Origin: an uncultured Lachnospiraceae bacterium
GTDB taxonomy: Bacteria > Bacillota > Clostridia > Lachnospirales > Lachnospiraceae
Reading direction: 5' to 3'
DNA length: 64,000 nucleotides
Assembly: GCA_959022495.1 (NCBI GenBank)
Contig: CAUEYX010000005.1
Span: forward strand, 124,001 to 188,000
Part shown: piece by piece, positions 43,004-52,379 of the stretch
Position numbering within the stretch: position 1 is the stretch's first letter
Layout of the letters: the number at the start of each line of letters is the position of its first letter
Translations under genes and position numbers: made by a program
Notes under the pieces: generated by a model
Database searches by the model: none
What the model saw: only the letters and a program-made list of their open reading frames with translations
What the model was told of the DNA's origin: nothing

Positions 43004-45839
43004 AGTGAAACAAGTGGTCAGGCGGATGATGGCGCTATTTCTGGTACTTGCCATGATTCTGCCCTTTTTTCCGCAGATGAGTATGAAAGTACAGGCGGCG
43101 GTCAGCGGAACGCTGACAGGTCTTGCGAATGAGGACATCGGCGCGTCTTATGAAGGCACTGACAACGGCAGTTACTCCAATTGGAGCGTAACCGGCGGAA
43201 ATTCTATCAAAGGAAGTGTGATAAGCGTAAGCGGCACATGCAGCACTACAAGCTATAATACGACCCTTACATTGACAAATAATAAATCAACAGAAGCGGT
43301 ATTATCTTTTGATTATGCAGTGGAACAAAACAGTGGAACGATTCAGGTGGCGGGGGCAGACGTTTCTGCCGATGGCAGCTATTCCGGCACAATAGCCGCC
43401 GGAGATTCTATCAAGATTTATCTCGCCTCCGGAAGCACAAGCAATGCGGCTTCCATTACCATGACAAATCTGTCTCTGCTCGCAGATGCGGAGCCGACTG
43501 TGACATTCCGCCCAGCGGAGCACGGGAGCTATACAGTCGGCGGCGGGGAGGTGACAGAGGAAACCTCGAAAACCCAGCACTCCTCCATTGCTTATAATCT
43601 GGCTGCTACACCGGATGAGGGTTATAAGTTCTGCGGATGGTATAGTGTGACAGAGGGTAAATACCTGTCAGCGGATACAGAAACGTCCCTTTATCTTGAC
43701 GCTGACCAGACAATCACCGCGGTTTTCGTCAGCGGGGACGCGCCGGTATTCTCTGTCGGCGCAGCGAGATTTACGGACCTGAATGAGGCGGATGCCTATG
43801 CCGTATCAAACGGAATTGAAAAAATCAGCCTGGTTTCCGACGGGATTCTTCCGGCAGGAGATTACACCATATCTGAGGGAGTGATTCTTCTGATTCCGTT
43901 TGATGATGGGAATACCTGCTATACGACAGCGCCCGCGACAACCGGATCGTCCTACTCGACTCCAAGCTGCTATAGGAAATTGGTTATGGAGAGCGGCGCC
44001 AATATGACCGTGAACGGTGAGCTGAGCGTGAGCGCGAAGCACACTGCCAATGGAAACGGATTTAACGGAGCTCCAGGAGGAGGAGCACCCACAGGCGGGT
44101 ACGGCTACATTTTTATGGAAGATGGAAGCAGTATTACCGTGAATCAGGGCGGAGGCCTGTATGTCTATGGTTATATCTCCGGGAATGGAACGGTAACGGC
44201 AGAATCAGGAGCTGTTGTTTACGAAAACATGCAGATTAAGGATTTCCGTGGTGGAAGCGTTACCAGCGCCATGGCAGGCAACGAACAGAAAGTGTTCCCG
44301 CTTAACCAGTATTTCGTACAGAATATCGAGGCGGAACTGACGCTGGAATCCGGCGCGGATGAATTTATTTATACTTCTCTTTATGCAAGCAGTATGTCTA
44401 CTTCCACTGCAGTTCATTTTATTGGCGAGGGCGGAATGTTCGAACTGGAAGAAGGCGGAACTTTTTCTAAAAAATATCTTCCGGCCGAGGATATACTGGA
44501 AGTAAACATTATAGGGGACGCTTCGGTCAATAGTCTGACACTAAAAGTATTGACCATTACCGTGTCTTCAGCAGATTATGTGCTTCCGATCACAAACGGA
44601 ATGCGACTGAATGTTTTATCAGGTACAACGAATATCACCCAGGATGTGGCGCTCCTCGCGGGAGTAAAAGTTCATGTCAGTGAAAACGCGGCTCTTCATG
44701 TTGGCAGCGGTTCCAGCCTGTATGTTTATGACAGAGATGAATGGATCGCAAATAATTATGCAAGCTCATCGACATTTAAAACCGTTACCTATTCTCCGAC
44801 ACGGACATACACAAGGAAACAGACGGATCTGACAGATGTCCAAATGGATATTAACGGCACATTGCTGGCAGACGGATATATTTATACAACAGAAAGCGGA
44901 GCGGATATGATCAGCAGCAATGGCACAGGCAGATTGATCATGAACAATGGAGCCGGAACAGATACGGTTACTTATCAGGCATATGGGGCGGAGAACCTGG
45001 CTTACGCGGAGATCCCAGTTACATCAGCAAAACTCCATAATGGCAGTATCTATGCTGGAACAGAAGATGAGTATACATCAACATCTGACGCCGTCGCGGG
45101 AAGTGTTTATATGTATGATACATCTGCAGACAAGTGGAAGAAGAAGGGCGAAACGGAACAGGCCTATACCGTTACCTTTGACGCGAATGGCGGCGAGGGC
45201 AAAATGGAAGATCAGGTATTTGCGGCAGGAGAAGAGCAGGCGCTGAATGAAAACACCTTTATCCGCGAAAATTATCTGTTCACCGGCTGGAATACAAAAG
45301 CGGACGGAACAGGAACTGCTTACGCAGATGGCGAAGCGATAAAGGATCTGGCAGGAGATCTTACTCTTTACGCCCAGTGGAGAATTCTCAACGGTATCTA
45401 TCTGGATAAAGAAACGGGGAATTATTATTATTGTATCGATGGGATTATTATGGCCATCGGGTTAATAGAGATTGACGGTTCTTACTATTATGCAAGGACT
45501 TCTACCGGAGCCCTCGTAACCAATCAGAGCTATTGGATTACCAAGACAAACGGGCTGCTTGAGGCGGGGATTTATCAGTTCGATGAGACCGGAAAGATTG
45601 TTTTCCCGGACGAGGAGAAAAATGGCATTGTAGAGGAAAACGGCAGTCTGTATTACTATGTGGACGGCGAACTGACCGGAGCCGGGCTGATTCAGATCGG
45701 CGATGATTACTATTATGTACGCACATCCACCGGGGAAGTGGTGCACGGCAGAACGTATTGGATTACAGCTACAAATGGTCTGCCGCTTCCATCTGCGCAG
45801 TATGAGTTCGCGGAGGACGGCAGGCTGATACAGAACTAA
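42996..45839 (+). CDS. Large secreted surface protein with InlB-type repeat and C-terminal wall-binding repeats
   Basis: 947 residues. Signal peptide with hydrophobic core MALFLVLAMILPFFPQ and a probable site after VQAA (~34). The body is Ser/Thr/Gly-rich and beta-helical in appearance (repeated GxxTVxxxGxLxV strands, e.g. ESGANMTVNGELSVSAK, DGSSITVNQGGGLYVYG). An earlier TFRPAEHGSY...GYKFCGWY segment and a later VTFDANGGEG...FTGWNTKADGTG...LTLYAQW segment (~720-790) are InlB/Flg_new-type repeats. It ends in aromatic repeats nearly identical to those of the glycosidase protein. Probably a surface structural or adhesive protein. No enzymatic domain seen. Confidence 0.85.
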   Translation: MNEVKQVVRRMMALFLVLAMILPFFPQMSMKVQAAVSGTLTGLANEDIGASYEGTDNGSYSNWSVTGGNSIKGSVISVSGTCSTTSYNTTLTLTNNKSTEAVLSFDYAVEQNSGTIQVAGADVSADGSYSGTIAAGDSIKIYLASGSTSNAASITMTNLSLLADAEPTVTFRPAEHGSYTVGGGEVTEETSKTQHSSIAYNLAATPDEGYKFCGWYSVTEGKYLSADTETSLYLDADQTITAVFVSGDAPVFSVGAARFTDLNEADAYAVSNGIEKISLVSDGILPAGDYTISEGVILLIPFDDGNTCYTTAPATTGSSYSTPSCYRKLVMESGANMTVNGELSVSAKHTANGNGFNGAPGGGAPTGGYGYIFMEDGSSITVNQGGGLYVYGYISGNGTVTAESGAVVYENMQIKDFRGGSVTSAMAGNEQKVFPLNQYFVQNIEAELTLESGADEFIYTSLYASSMSTSTAVHFIGEGGMFELEEGGTFSKKYLPAEDILEVNIIGDASVNSLTLKVLTITVSSADYVLPITNGMRLNVLSGTTNITQDVALLAGVKVHVSENAALHVGSGSSLYVYDRDEWIANNYASSSTFKTVTYSPTRTYTRKQTDLTDVQMDINGTLLADGYIYTTESGADMISSNGTGRLIMNNGAGTDTVTYQAYGAENLAYAEIPVTSAKLHNGSIYAGTEDEYTSTSDAVAGSVYMYDTSADKWKKKGETEQAYTVTFDANGGEGKMEDQVFAAGEEQALNENTFIRENYLFTGWNTKADGTGTAYADGEAIKDLAGDLTLYAQWRILNGIYLDKETGNYYYCIDGIIMAIGLIEIDGSYYYARTSTGALVTNQSYWITKTNGLLEAGIYQFDETGKIVFPDEEKNGIVEENGSLYYYVDGELTGAGLIQIGDDYYYVRTSTGEVVHGRTYWITATNGLPLPSAQYEFAEDGRLIQN
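45621..45839 (+). repeat. C-terminal repeat module, copy 2
   Basis: Encodes ~72 residues differing from copy 1 (42026-42241) at only scattered positions (e.g. VEENGSLYYYVDGELTGAG). A related, more diverged unit precedes it (LIEIDGSYYYARTSTG). Confidence 0.9.
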
Positions 45840-45864
45840 AGGCCGCATGTGGCGGGAGATGGAA

Positions 45865-46710
45865 ATGAATCAGCAGAGACAGACAGAGATCCTGTGCGCC
45901 ACCATGAACCAGACAGATTTTTCCAAATGTCAGGAAATGAATATCCGTAATTGTGACATCGTCTTTGCGAATCAGTCAGGAAGATATGGATATGAAGAAA
46001 TCCATAACCACACTGCATCTGCCAGAATGTTAACAACTGCGACGCGAGGGGTCGGTAAAAACCGAAACCTCGCGCTTGCATTGGCGAAGGGTGAAATCCT
46101 GCTGTTTGCAGATGACGACGTTACCTATGAAGCGGATATGTCGGGGACGATCAGCAGAGCATATCGGAAATTCCCCAAAGCGGATATGATTATATTCGGT
46201 ATCCAGTACACAAAGCAGGGGAAGGTATTCCAAAAGAGAGTGCCGGATACCGGAAAGCTTACATTCTTTAAGGCGCTTCGGTACGGAACCTGTGTGATCA
46301 GTATACGACGCAGGGCTGTATTAAAATACAATCTTCATTTTACTGAATTATTTGGCGGAGGCTGTCTGTATTCTTATGGAGAGGATACGGATTTTATTGT
46401 GCAGTGTTATAAGAAACGGTTAAAGATATATTCTTATGGCGAGGTTATCGCTTCAAGCAGCAAAGATGCATCGACTTGTAATACCGGTTTTGGAGAAAAA
46501 TATTTCTTTGATAAAGGAGCGCTGGCAAGGCATTCGCTGGGAATCATGGCAATTCCGTATATGCTGCGTATGGCTCGTAAGCCAATGGAGTCAAATATAG
46601 ATTTCCGGAGCAGGATGAAATTATTATGGAGCGGATATGTCAATTTCCCGGCATTATTATCATTTAACGACTGGAATAGACAACATGAAGAAAATGATCA
46701 TTGTAAATAA
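45865..46710 (+). CDS. Glycosyltransferase, GT2-like
   Basis: 281 residues from ATG 45865, eight bases after GGGAG; ATG 45847 is less well placed. Unusual opening for GT2 (ILCATMNQTDFSKCQEMNI), then GVGKNRNLALALAKGEILLFADDDVTYE with the metal-binding DDD near residue 86, and a later FGGGCLYSYGEDTDFIVQC with the ED pair typical of the catalytic base region. No transmembrane helix is obvious. Transfers a sugar in unit assembly. Overlaps the next gene by 26 bases. Confidence 0.82.
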   Translation: MNQQRQTEILCATMNQTDFSKCQEMNIRNCDIVFANQSGRYGYEEIHNHTASARMLTTATRGVGKNRNLALALAKGEILLFADDDVTYEADMSGTISRAYRKFPKADMIIFGIQYTKQGKVFQKRVPDTGKLTFFKALRYGTCVISIRRRAVLKYNLHFTELFGGGCLYSYGEDTDFIVQCYKKRLKIYSYGEVIASSSKDASTCNTGFGEKYFFDKGALARHSLGIMAIPYMLRMARKPMESNIDFRSRMKLLWSGYVNFPALLSFNDWNRQHEENDHCK

Positions 46711-47893
46711 TAATATGAAAGTCGGAGGTGTACAGAAAAGTCTGTATAACCTGTTATGGTCGATTTCGGATCAATATGATATTACTTTGTATCTGTTCAG
46801 CAGAAAAGGGGAATATGTGGATCAGCTGCCGGAAAATGTGAAAATAGAGAGCAGCAGTTCATTGTTCCGCTTCTTCGGAATCAGTCAGAGTGAATGTGAA
46901 AAATGGAGCTCGGACTATTGGGTTCGCGGTGTCCTCGCGTTGCTATGCCGAATTTTAGGACATAAATCCGCGGTCTGTATTGCGCTGGCCAGCCAGAAAC
47001 ATTTATCTGAGAAATATGATGCCGCTATATCATATCTGCAAAATGGACGGCCGTCAGCTTTATACGGAGGAACCAATGAATTTGTGCTGAAAAAAATTAA
47101 CGCGGAGAGAAAAATAGCCTTTTTACACTGCGATTACTGCCAGTGCGGCGCTGATTATCCGGCAAATAACCGATTATATTATGAGTTTGACAGAATTGCC
47201 GCATGTTCAGAGGGATGCAGACAGTCTTTCATAAAAGCTGTTCCTGAATTAGAAGCGAAAAGTACAACGGTAAAAAATTTTCACAGATATGAAAAAATCA
47301 GAGAAATGGCACAAGATGATCCTTTGAAATATGAATCGGGATTCTTTCATGTTGTGGTAGTCGGAAGACTGGCCCCTGAAAAAGCGGTGGACCGGGCAAT
47401 ACGGGCGGCCGCTTATGCCGCGGAGAAATCGGTTCCGATAGTTTTACATATTGTCGGAGACGGGAAAATGATGCCGCGGCTGAAACAGACGGCAGACCTG
47501 CTAAAGATACGGGAACGGACCGTGTTTTATGGTGAACAAAAAAATCCATATCGTTTTATGGCCAATGCAGATCTGCTTTTAATCACATCCTATCATGAGG
47601 CCGCGCCAATGGTCATTGACGAGGCATATGCGTTGGGAATACCGGTATTGACTGTAGAGACGACTTCAAGCAGAGAAATGGTAACAGAAAGATCGTGCGG
47701 ATGGGTATGTGATAATTCACAGAAAGGGGTAGATGAAGCATTAGTAAGAGTGCTTACTCAGCCCGGAAAATTAAGAAAAAAGAAAGATGCTTTAGCAAAG
47801 ACGATGGCAGATAATACGGAGGCAGACAGGCAGTTTAAAGAACTGGTTGGAGAAAAATCAGAGCATGAATCACAAAAAATTTGCGGTGGATGA
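46685..47893 (+). CDS. Glycosyltransferase family 4 (GT-B)
   Basis: 402 residues from ATG 46685; the start MKKMIIVNNNMKVGGVQKSLYNLL is the classical first Rossmann strand plus glycine loop of GT4 enzymes. The second domain has VVVVGRLAPEKAVDRAIRA, LHIVGDGKMMPRLK, FYGEQKNPYRFMANADLLLITSYHEAAPMVIDEAYALGIPVL with the EX7E-like motif. The last ~60 residues are charged and helical. Its start lies within the preceding gene and its 3' end overlaps the polymerase gene, so it is part of a tightly packed operon. Confidence 0.9.
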   Translation: MKKMIIVNNNMKVGGVQKSLYNLLWSISDQYDITLYLFSRKGEYVDQLPENVKIESSSSLFRFFGISQSECEKWSSDYWVRGVLALLCRILGHKSAVCIALASQKHLSEKYDAAISYLQNGRPSALYGGTNEFVLKKINAERKIAFLHCDYCQCGADYPANNRLYYEFDRIAACSEGCRQSFIKAVPELEAKSTTVKNFHRYEKIREMAQDDPLKYESGFFHVVVVGRLAPEKAVDRAIRAAAYAAEKSVPIVLHIVGDGKMMPRLKQTADLLKIRERTVFYGEQKNPYRFMANADLLLITSYHEAAPMVIDEAYALGIPVLTVETTSSREMVTERSCGWVCDNSQKGVDEALVRVLTQPGKLRKKKDALAKTMADNTEADRQFKELVGEKSEHESQKICGG

Positions 47894-49189
47894 ACAGAAA
47901 ATTGAATACCCGGTCAGCTCCATGGTTCTTGTTCTGGTGCTGATTTATTCTTCGCCATTTATTTCCCTGTATTTAAATTATCTGGCTTTTCTTCTTTGCA
48001 TCTTTCGGATTATCAGATATGAAGAGTCTGTGTTCGCGGTTACTGCGTGCTGGCGAGTGTGTCATATATATTTGTGACCACAGGAATCGTTTCGTTTCTT
48101 TCGTGGCTGAGTATAGCGGCAGTTTTGTGGTGGATCATAAAGATGGGGATAAGAGCGACACCGTCATTTGCGCTGCTTCTTATTCTTTTAAATTATATGT
48201 TGTTTCGGATGCAGGGCGAAGTGAATACATTTGTGCTGTGTGCCAGTCAGCTGATTTTGATGTTTGTTCTTCTTTCAAATCAGAAGAAAGAGGGAATTAT
48301 CTGCTGTATAAAAGGATTTTGCCTTAATCTTATAGTCTCCTCGTTATACGCTTTATTATTCCGGAATACTTCGCGGATCAATTCTTTGCTGGGAGATGAA
48401 ATCGAGGCATACTGGAAAAGTTCTTTTACACGTTTTCGAGGGCTGTTTCGGGATCCGAATTATTATATGACGATGGCAGCGATTGCGATAGCCTTATTAG
48501 CAGTACTTTATTTAAACAGATATCTCTCACAAAAAGTATTTTTTATAGGGAGCGGGATGTTGATCGTTTTTGGGGCACTTACTTACAGTAAAACATTTCT
48601 GATTGTACTTGTGATTTTTTCGATACTCTTTGTGACGATGTTGTTTTACAGAAAAAAATATATTTTTGGCATTTTTTTTATTTGCGTGATTTTCATAGCG
48701 GGGATGATACTTTCAAGAACAGTCTTCGCTGTCACAATCTATCGAATTACCAGTACGGACAACTTATATGATCTTACAACCGGACGGAGCGGACTTATTG
48801 TTGAATACCTGCGTGAAATTACAAAATCAGCAGGCCGGTTATTTTTTGGGGCAGGTTTATCGGCAGATATTCTCAAGCGGGGTACTCATAATTTGTTTTT
48901 GGAAGTTGTCTACTACTACGGTTTAGCTGGACTTGGCATTATAATTGCGTATATTGTTTCCCTGATTCGGCTGGCCGGTCAAAGATTTGAAGACAGCATG
49001 GGAAAAGAGGCCGGTATTTTGAGGTATGCGGTTTTGCTGATTTTTATTATATTATTCAGTACTCTTCAGGGACTGATATTCTCAATTACATATGTGCTTC
49101 TGTATCTTTCGATTCTTGCGGCAATGATAACACCACAAAGAGATATTGCTATATCAGGCGGAGGTGACGGGAATGAGACTGTTTGTTAG
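47865..49189 (+). pseudogene. Wzy-like polysaccharide polymerase, frameshifted
   Basis: ATG 47865 opens MNHKKFAVDEQKIEYPVSSM and gives one-two membrane helices, but this frame stops at 48077 (TGA). A second frame, open from the codon after a stop near 48020 through to TAG 49189, continues with membrane helices, and gives the O-antigen ligase/polymerase-like RGLFRDPNYYMTMAAI, TYSKTFLIVLVIF, TTGRSGLIVEYLREI and GTHNLFLEVVYYYGLAGLG. Joined, the length (~440 aa) and ~11 helices fit Wzy. The switch between ~48020 and 48047 needs a one-base loss relative to an intact gene; GTG 48047 has no ribosome binding site and no slippery heptamer is seen. Either a real inactivating mutation or a sequence error. 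Confidence 0.75.
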
Positions 49190-49709
49190 AAAGCTTTTAC
49201 GTAAAATAAAAGGAGCGGCATATTCACCGGAGGAATTGCGGGCATATGGAGTTCACGTAGGAGAGAATTGTTATCTTGGGATCAAACATATTGATCTTGC
49301 TCATGGTTTTTTGATTCATATCGGTAATAACGTTACTATTTCCAGCGCAAGGATATTGGCTCACGATGCAAGTACAAAACGTTATTTAGGATACAGTAAA
49401 GTCGGAAGAGTAACGATTGAGGATGATACTTTTATCGGAGCAGAGGCAGTCATTCTTCCGGGAATCCATATAGGAAAAAATGTTATCGTAGGCGCCGGAG
49501 CTGTGGTTACTAAGGATATTCCGGATAACAGTGTTGTAGCAGGAAACCCCGCGAGATTTATATGCAGTACGGAAGATTATATAGAAAAGAGCCGCGGCAA
49601 AATGAAGAACAATAATATATGGCACACCCATTATGCAGAGAAAAGTGAAAAAGAAAAGGAAGAAATGACAGCAATTTTGACGGATACAAAAATAGGATTT
49701 GATGTATGA
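49173..49709 (+). CDS. Hexapeptide-repeat acyltransferase
   Basis: 178 residues from ATG 49173 (GGCGGAGGTGACGGG upstream). Left-handed beta-helix repeats are seen as IGNNVTISSARILAHD, IEDDTFIGAEAVILPGIHIGKNVIVGAGAVVTKDIPDNSVVAGNPAR, the pattern of WcaF/CysE-like O-acetyltransferases; the His in LAHD is the likely catalytic residue. It probably acetylates a sugar of the repeat unit. It overlaps the end of the polymerase gene and, by ATGA, the start of the next glycosyltransferase. Confidence 0.9.
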   Translation: MRLFVRKLLRKIKGAAYSPEELRAYGVHVGENCYLGIKHIDLAHGFLIHIGNNVTISSARILAHDASTKRYLGYSKVGRVTIEDDTFIGAEAVILPGIHIGKNVIVGAGAVVTKDIPDNSVVAGNPARFICSTEDYIEKSRGKMKNNNIWHTHYAEKSEKEKEEMTAILTDTKIGFDV

Positions 49710-50779
49710 AGAATACGAAAAGGTTACAAGATACAAGATGTCCGCTTTTTTCTATCATTCTTCCGGTGTACCAGAATCAGGATACTTTAACTCGGTGTAT
49801 TGACTCTGTTATAGGTCAGCGGGAACAGAATTATGAGATCATCTTAGTGGATGACGGATCGACAGACGAAAGCGGGACAATATGTGATAAATTTGCAGAC
49901 CAATATTCCCGGAGCGTATCGGTAATACATAAGAGAAATGAAGGTCCTTTACAGGCGAGAATTGAAGGGATTGGAAGAGCGCATGGAGAATATCTTCTTT
50001 TTCTGGATGCGGATGATACTTATGTGCCCGGAATGCTGCGAAAATTAGCAGACGTTATAAAAAGCCAAAAGACAGACATCATTATCTTTAACTATTATAG
50101 ATGCTATGAAAACGGAAAGTCAGAGCTTAACAAGCCATTATATACAGATAATCAGGTGTTTGAAGAGAAGGGGAAACAGAAGTTATATGAAGAGCTGATT
50201 ACAGGATTTCAACTAAATGCGTTGTGGCAGAAGTGTATTCGCCGGGAAGTGATGGGGGAGCTGAATGATTTTCGGCGATTGGGGAGAATGGTAATCGGGG
50301 AAGACAAACTGCTTTCTATGGGAGTCATTGACCGGGCAGAAAAGATCGTCTATCTGGCAGACGGATTATACAATTACCGAATTGCCCAAAGCAGTATTTC
50401 GCATAGACTGTCGGTGAAACACTATGAGGATATGAACATCGTACATCGCCGAACCTTGGAATATATGAAGCATTGGAAAATGGATGAATATAAAGCGCTT
50501 TGCTGTATGAGAAAGGCAGAATTTGGATTGAGTTGTTTATATTCAGTGGCAGGGGAGGTTCAGGCACAGAAGAAGTCTTTTACTGATTTTGAAACCCTTG
50601 CTTTGTGTATCGTATCGGATAAAGCGTATTGGAATGCAGCTGCTTTATGCGGAGAAAAGCTGTCTCTTCGAAAAAGGATGCTCTGCAGATTGCTGCAGAA
50701 CAATCGGATAAAGACAGTATTTTTGCTAATGTGCATAGGCGATTTGATGAAACGTGTTTCCGGAAAAAACTTGATATAG
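49706..50779 (+). CDS. Glycosyltransferase family 2
   Basis: 357 residues: FSIILPVYQNQDTLTRCIDSVIGQREQNYEIILVDDGSTDES, HKRNEGPLQARIEGIGRAHGEYLLFLDADDTY (DxD near residue 98), and IGEDKLLSMGVID in the acceptor domain. YNYRIAQSSISHRLS is a frequent CPS glycosyltransferase element. The C-terminal ~110 residues are helical. ATG 49706 overlaps the acyltransferase stop. Transfers one sugar of the repeat unit at the inner membrane face. Confidence 0.93.
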   Translation: MKNTKRLQDTRCPLFSIILPVYQNQDTLTRCIDSVIGQREQNYEIILVDDGSTDESGTICDKFADQYSRSVSVIHKRNEGPLQARIEGIGRAHGEYLLFLDADDTYVPGMLRKLADVIKSQKTDIIIFNYYRCYENGKSELNKPLYTDNQVFEEKGKQKLYEELITGFQLNALWQKCIRREVMGELNDFRRLGRMVIGEDKLLSMGVIDRAEKIVYLADGLYNYRIAQSSISHRLSVKHYEDMNIVHRRTLEYMKHWKMDEYKALCCMRKAEFGLSCLYSVAGEVQAQKKSFTDFETLALCIVSDKAYWNAAALCGEKLSLRKRMLCRLLQNNRIKTVFLLMCIGDLMKRVSGKNLI

Positions 50780-50795
50780 ATTAGGAGACCGACAA

Positions 50796-52379
50796 ATGAA
50801 GATTGATCGGATAAATAATACTTCCCGAAATATGATTTATGGAACTGCTCTCCAGGTATTAAAACTGGCTGTTCCGTTTTTTATGAGAACAGCAATGATC
50901 CATCTTCTGGGAGTTGAGTATCTTGGATTAAACAGTTTGTTTACATCCGTTTTATCTGTGCTTAATCTGGCTGAACTGGGAGTCGGCTCTGCGATGGTTT
51001 ACTCTATGTATAAACCGATCGCTGAGGATGACACAGATAAGATCTGCGCGCTGATGCTTTTGTATAAAAAATATTATCGCATCATAGGGATTGTGATATT
51101 GGCTTTAGGAATGATTCTGCTTCCGTTTATTCCGGAACTGATCAATGGCGATGTGCCGGCAGATATGAATGTTTATGTACTATATCTTTTGAATCTTTTC
51201 GCCACAGTTTTCAGTTACTGGCTTTTTGCGTACAAAGGGAGCATCCTCCAGGCACATCAGAGAAATGATGTCATCAGTAAAGTAACATTGGCAGCTGACA
51301 GTATAAAATATTTGTTTCAGCTTTTCGTGCTGGCGGCTGCAAAAAATTACTATTTATATGTCATCACTATTTTGCTGACGCAGATTTTAAATAATATTGT
51401 CACCGCTTTTTTTGCAGAAAAGATGTACCCTCAATACAGGGCAATGGGGACACTTCCCCGAAATGAGCGGAAGATAATCAATTGCCGTATACGAGATCTT
51501 TTTACGGCAAAGCTCGGAACTGTAATTGTTTATTCATCAGATACGATTGTAATTTCCGCGTTTCTGAGTTTAAGGATACTGGCAGTTTATCAGAATTACT
51601 ATTATTTATTTACTGCAGTCACCGCAATGATCACGATCATTTATACTTCTGTCCGGGCGGGACTGGGCAACAGCATTATTGTAGACGATAAAGAAAAGGT
51701 ATTTGCAGATTTTAAAAAGTTTCTTTTGATCATAGTCTGGATTGCCGGATTTTGCAGTACATGTTTTCTGTGTTTGTATCAGCCGTTTATGGAATTATGG
51801 GTGGGAAGAGACCTGCTGATGGAATTTGGAGTAGTGGTGTGTATGGTCATTTATTTTTTTATACATTGTTTGAATACTTTTTTAAATTCATATAAAGACG
51901 CGTCTGGCATATGGCATGAAGACCGATTCCGGCCGCTGGCAGAAGCAGTGACGAATCTGATATTAAATATCGTGCTGGTCAATGTGATAGGATTGTATGG
52001 GATTGTACTGAGTACGATTTTTTCAATGCTCCTTGTGGCGCCTTGGCTCATACATAACTTATTCAAATTAATATTTGGCCAAAAGCATGTAAGGGAATTT
52101 TTAAAGCGTCTGGCTTACTACGTCGCTGCAGCCTTTCTGGCAGCAGTACTTACTTATTGGATCTGCAGCTTTATCAGCGGGAACTTGATTTATGTGGTCA
52201 TTGTCAGATTACTCGTGTGTGTATTATTTACAAATCTGCTGTTATTGATCTTTTATTTTAAGATACCGGAATTCAAACAGTGCGTGATTCTTGCGGATAA
52301 TATGACGAAGCAGCGCTTAAGTTTCGTTCATAAGGCGGCAGCCCGCTATAAACAGGAAGGGAACCATTATGTTCGTTGA
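50796..52379 (+). CDS. Wzx-like polysaccharide flippase
   Basis: 527 residues with 12-14 membrane helices; Wzx/RfbX family of the MOP superfamily. It begins KIDRINNTSRNMIYGTALQVLKLAVPFFMRTAMIHLLGVEYLGLNSLF, the usual first helices of Firmicute flippases, and has QAHQRNDVISKVTL and ASGIWHEDRFRPLAEAVTNLILNI, characteristic of the family. Moves the undecaprenyl-linked repeat unit across the membrane. ATG 50796 follows TTAGGAGACC. Its stop overlaps the cpsB start by 11 bases. Intact. Confidence 0.93.
   Translation: MKIDRINNTSRNMIYGTALQVLKLAVPFFMRTAMIHLLGVEYLGLNSLFTSVLSVLNLAELGVGSAMVYSMYKPIAEDDTDKICALMLLYKKYYRIIGIVILALGMILLPFIPELINGDVPADMNVYVLYLLNLFATVFSYWLFAYKGSILQAHQRNDVISKVTLAADSIKYLFQLFVLAAAKNYYLYVITILLTQILNNIVTAFFAEKMYPQYRAMGTLPRNERKIINCRIRDLFTAKLGTVIVYSSDTIVISAFLSLRILAVYQNYYYLFTAVTAMITIIYTSVRAGLGNSIIVDDKEKVFADFKKFLLIIVWIAGFCSTCFLCLYQPFMELWVGRDLLMEFGVVVCMVIYFFIHCLNTFLNSYKDASGIWHEDRFRPLAEAVTNLILNIVLVNVIGLYGIVLSTIFSMLLVAPWLIHNLFKLIFGQKHVREFLKRLAYYVAAAFLAAVLTYWICSFISGNLIYVVIVRLLVCVLFTNLLLLIFYFKIPEFKQCVILADNMTKQRLSFVHKAAARYKQEGNHYVR

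Noticed and set aside
48019..48327. Third-frame open stretch at the polymerase frameshift
   Set aside because: Its translation is not membrane-like and it does not link the two polymerase parts.
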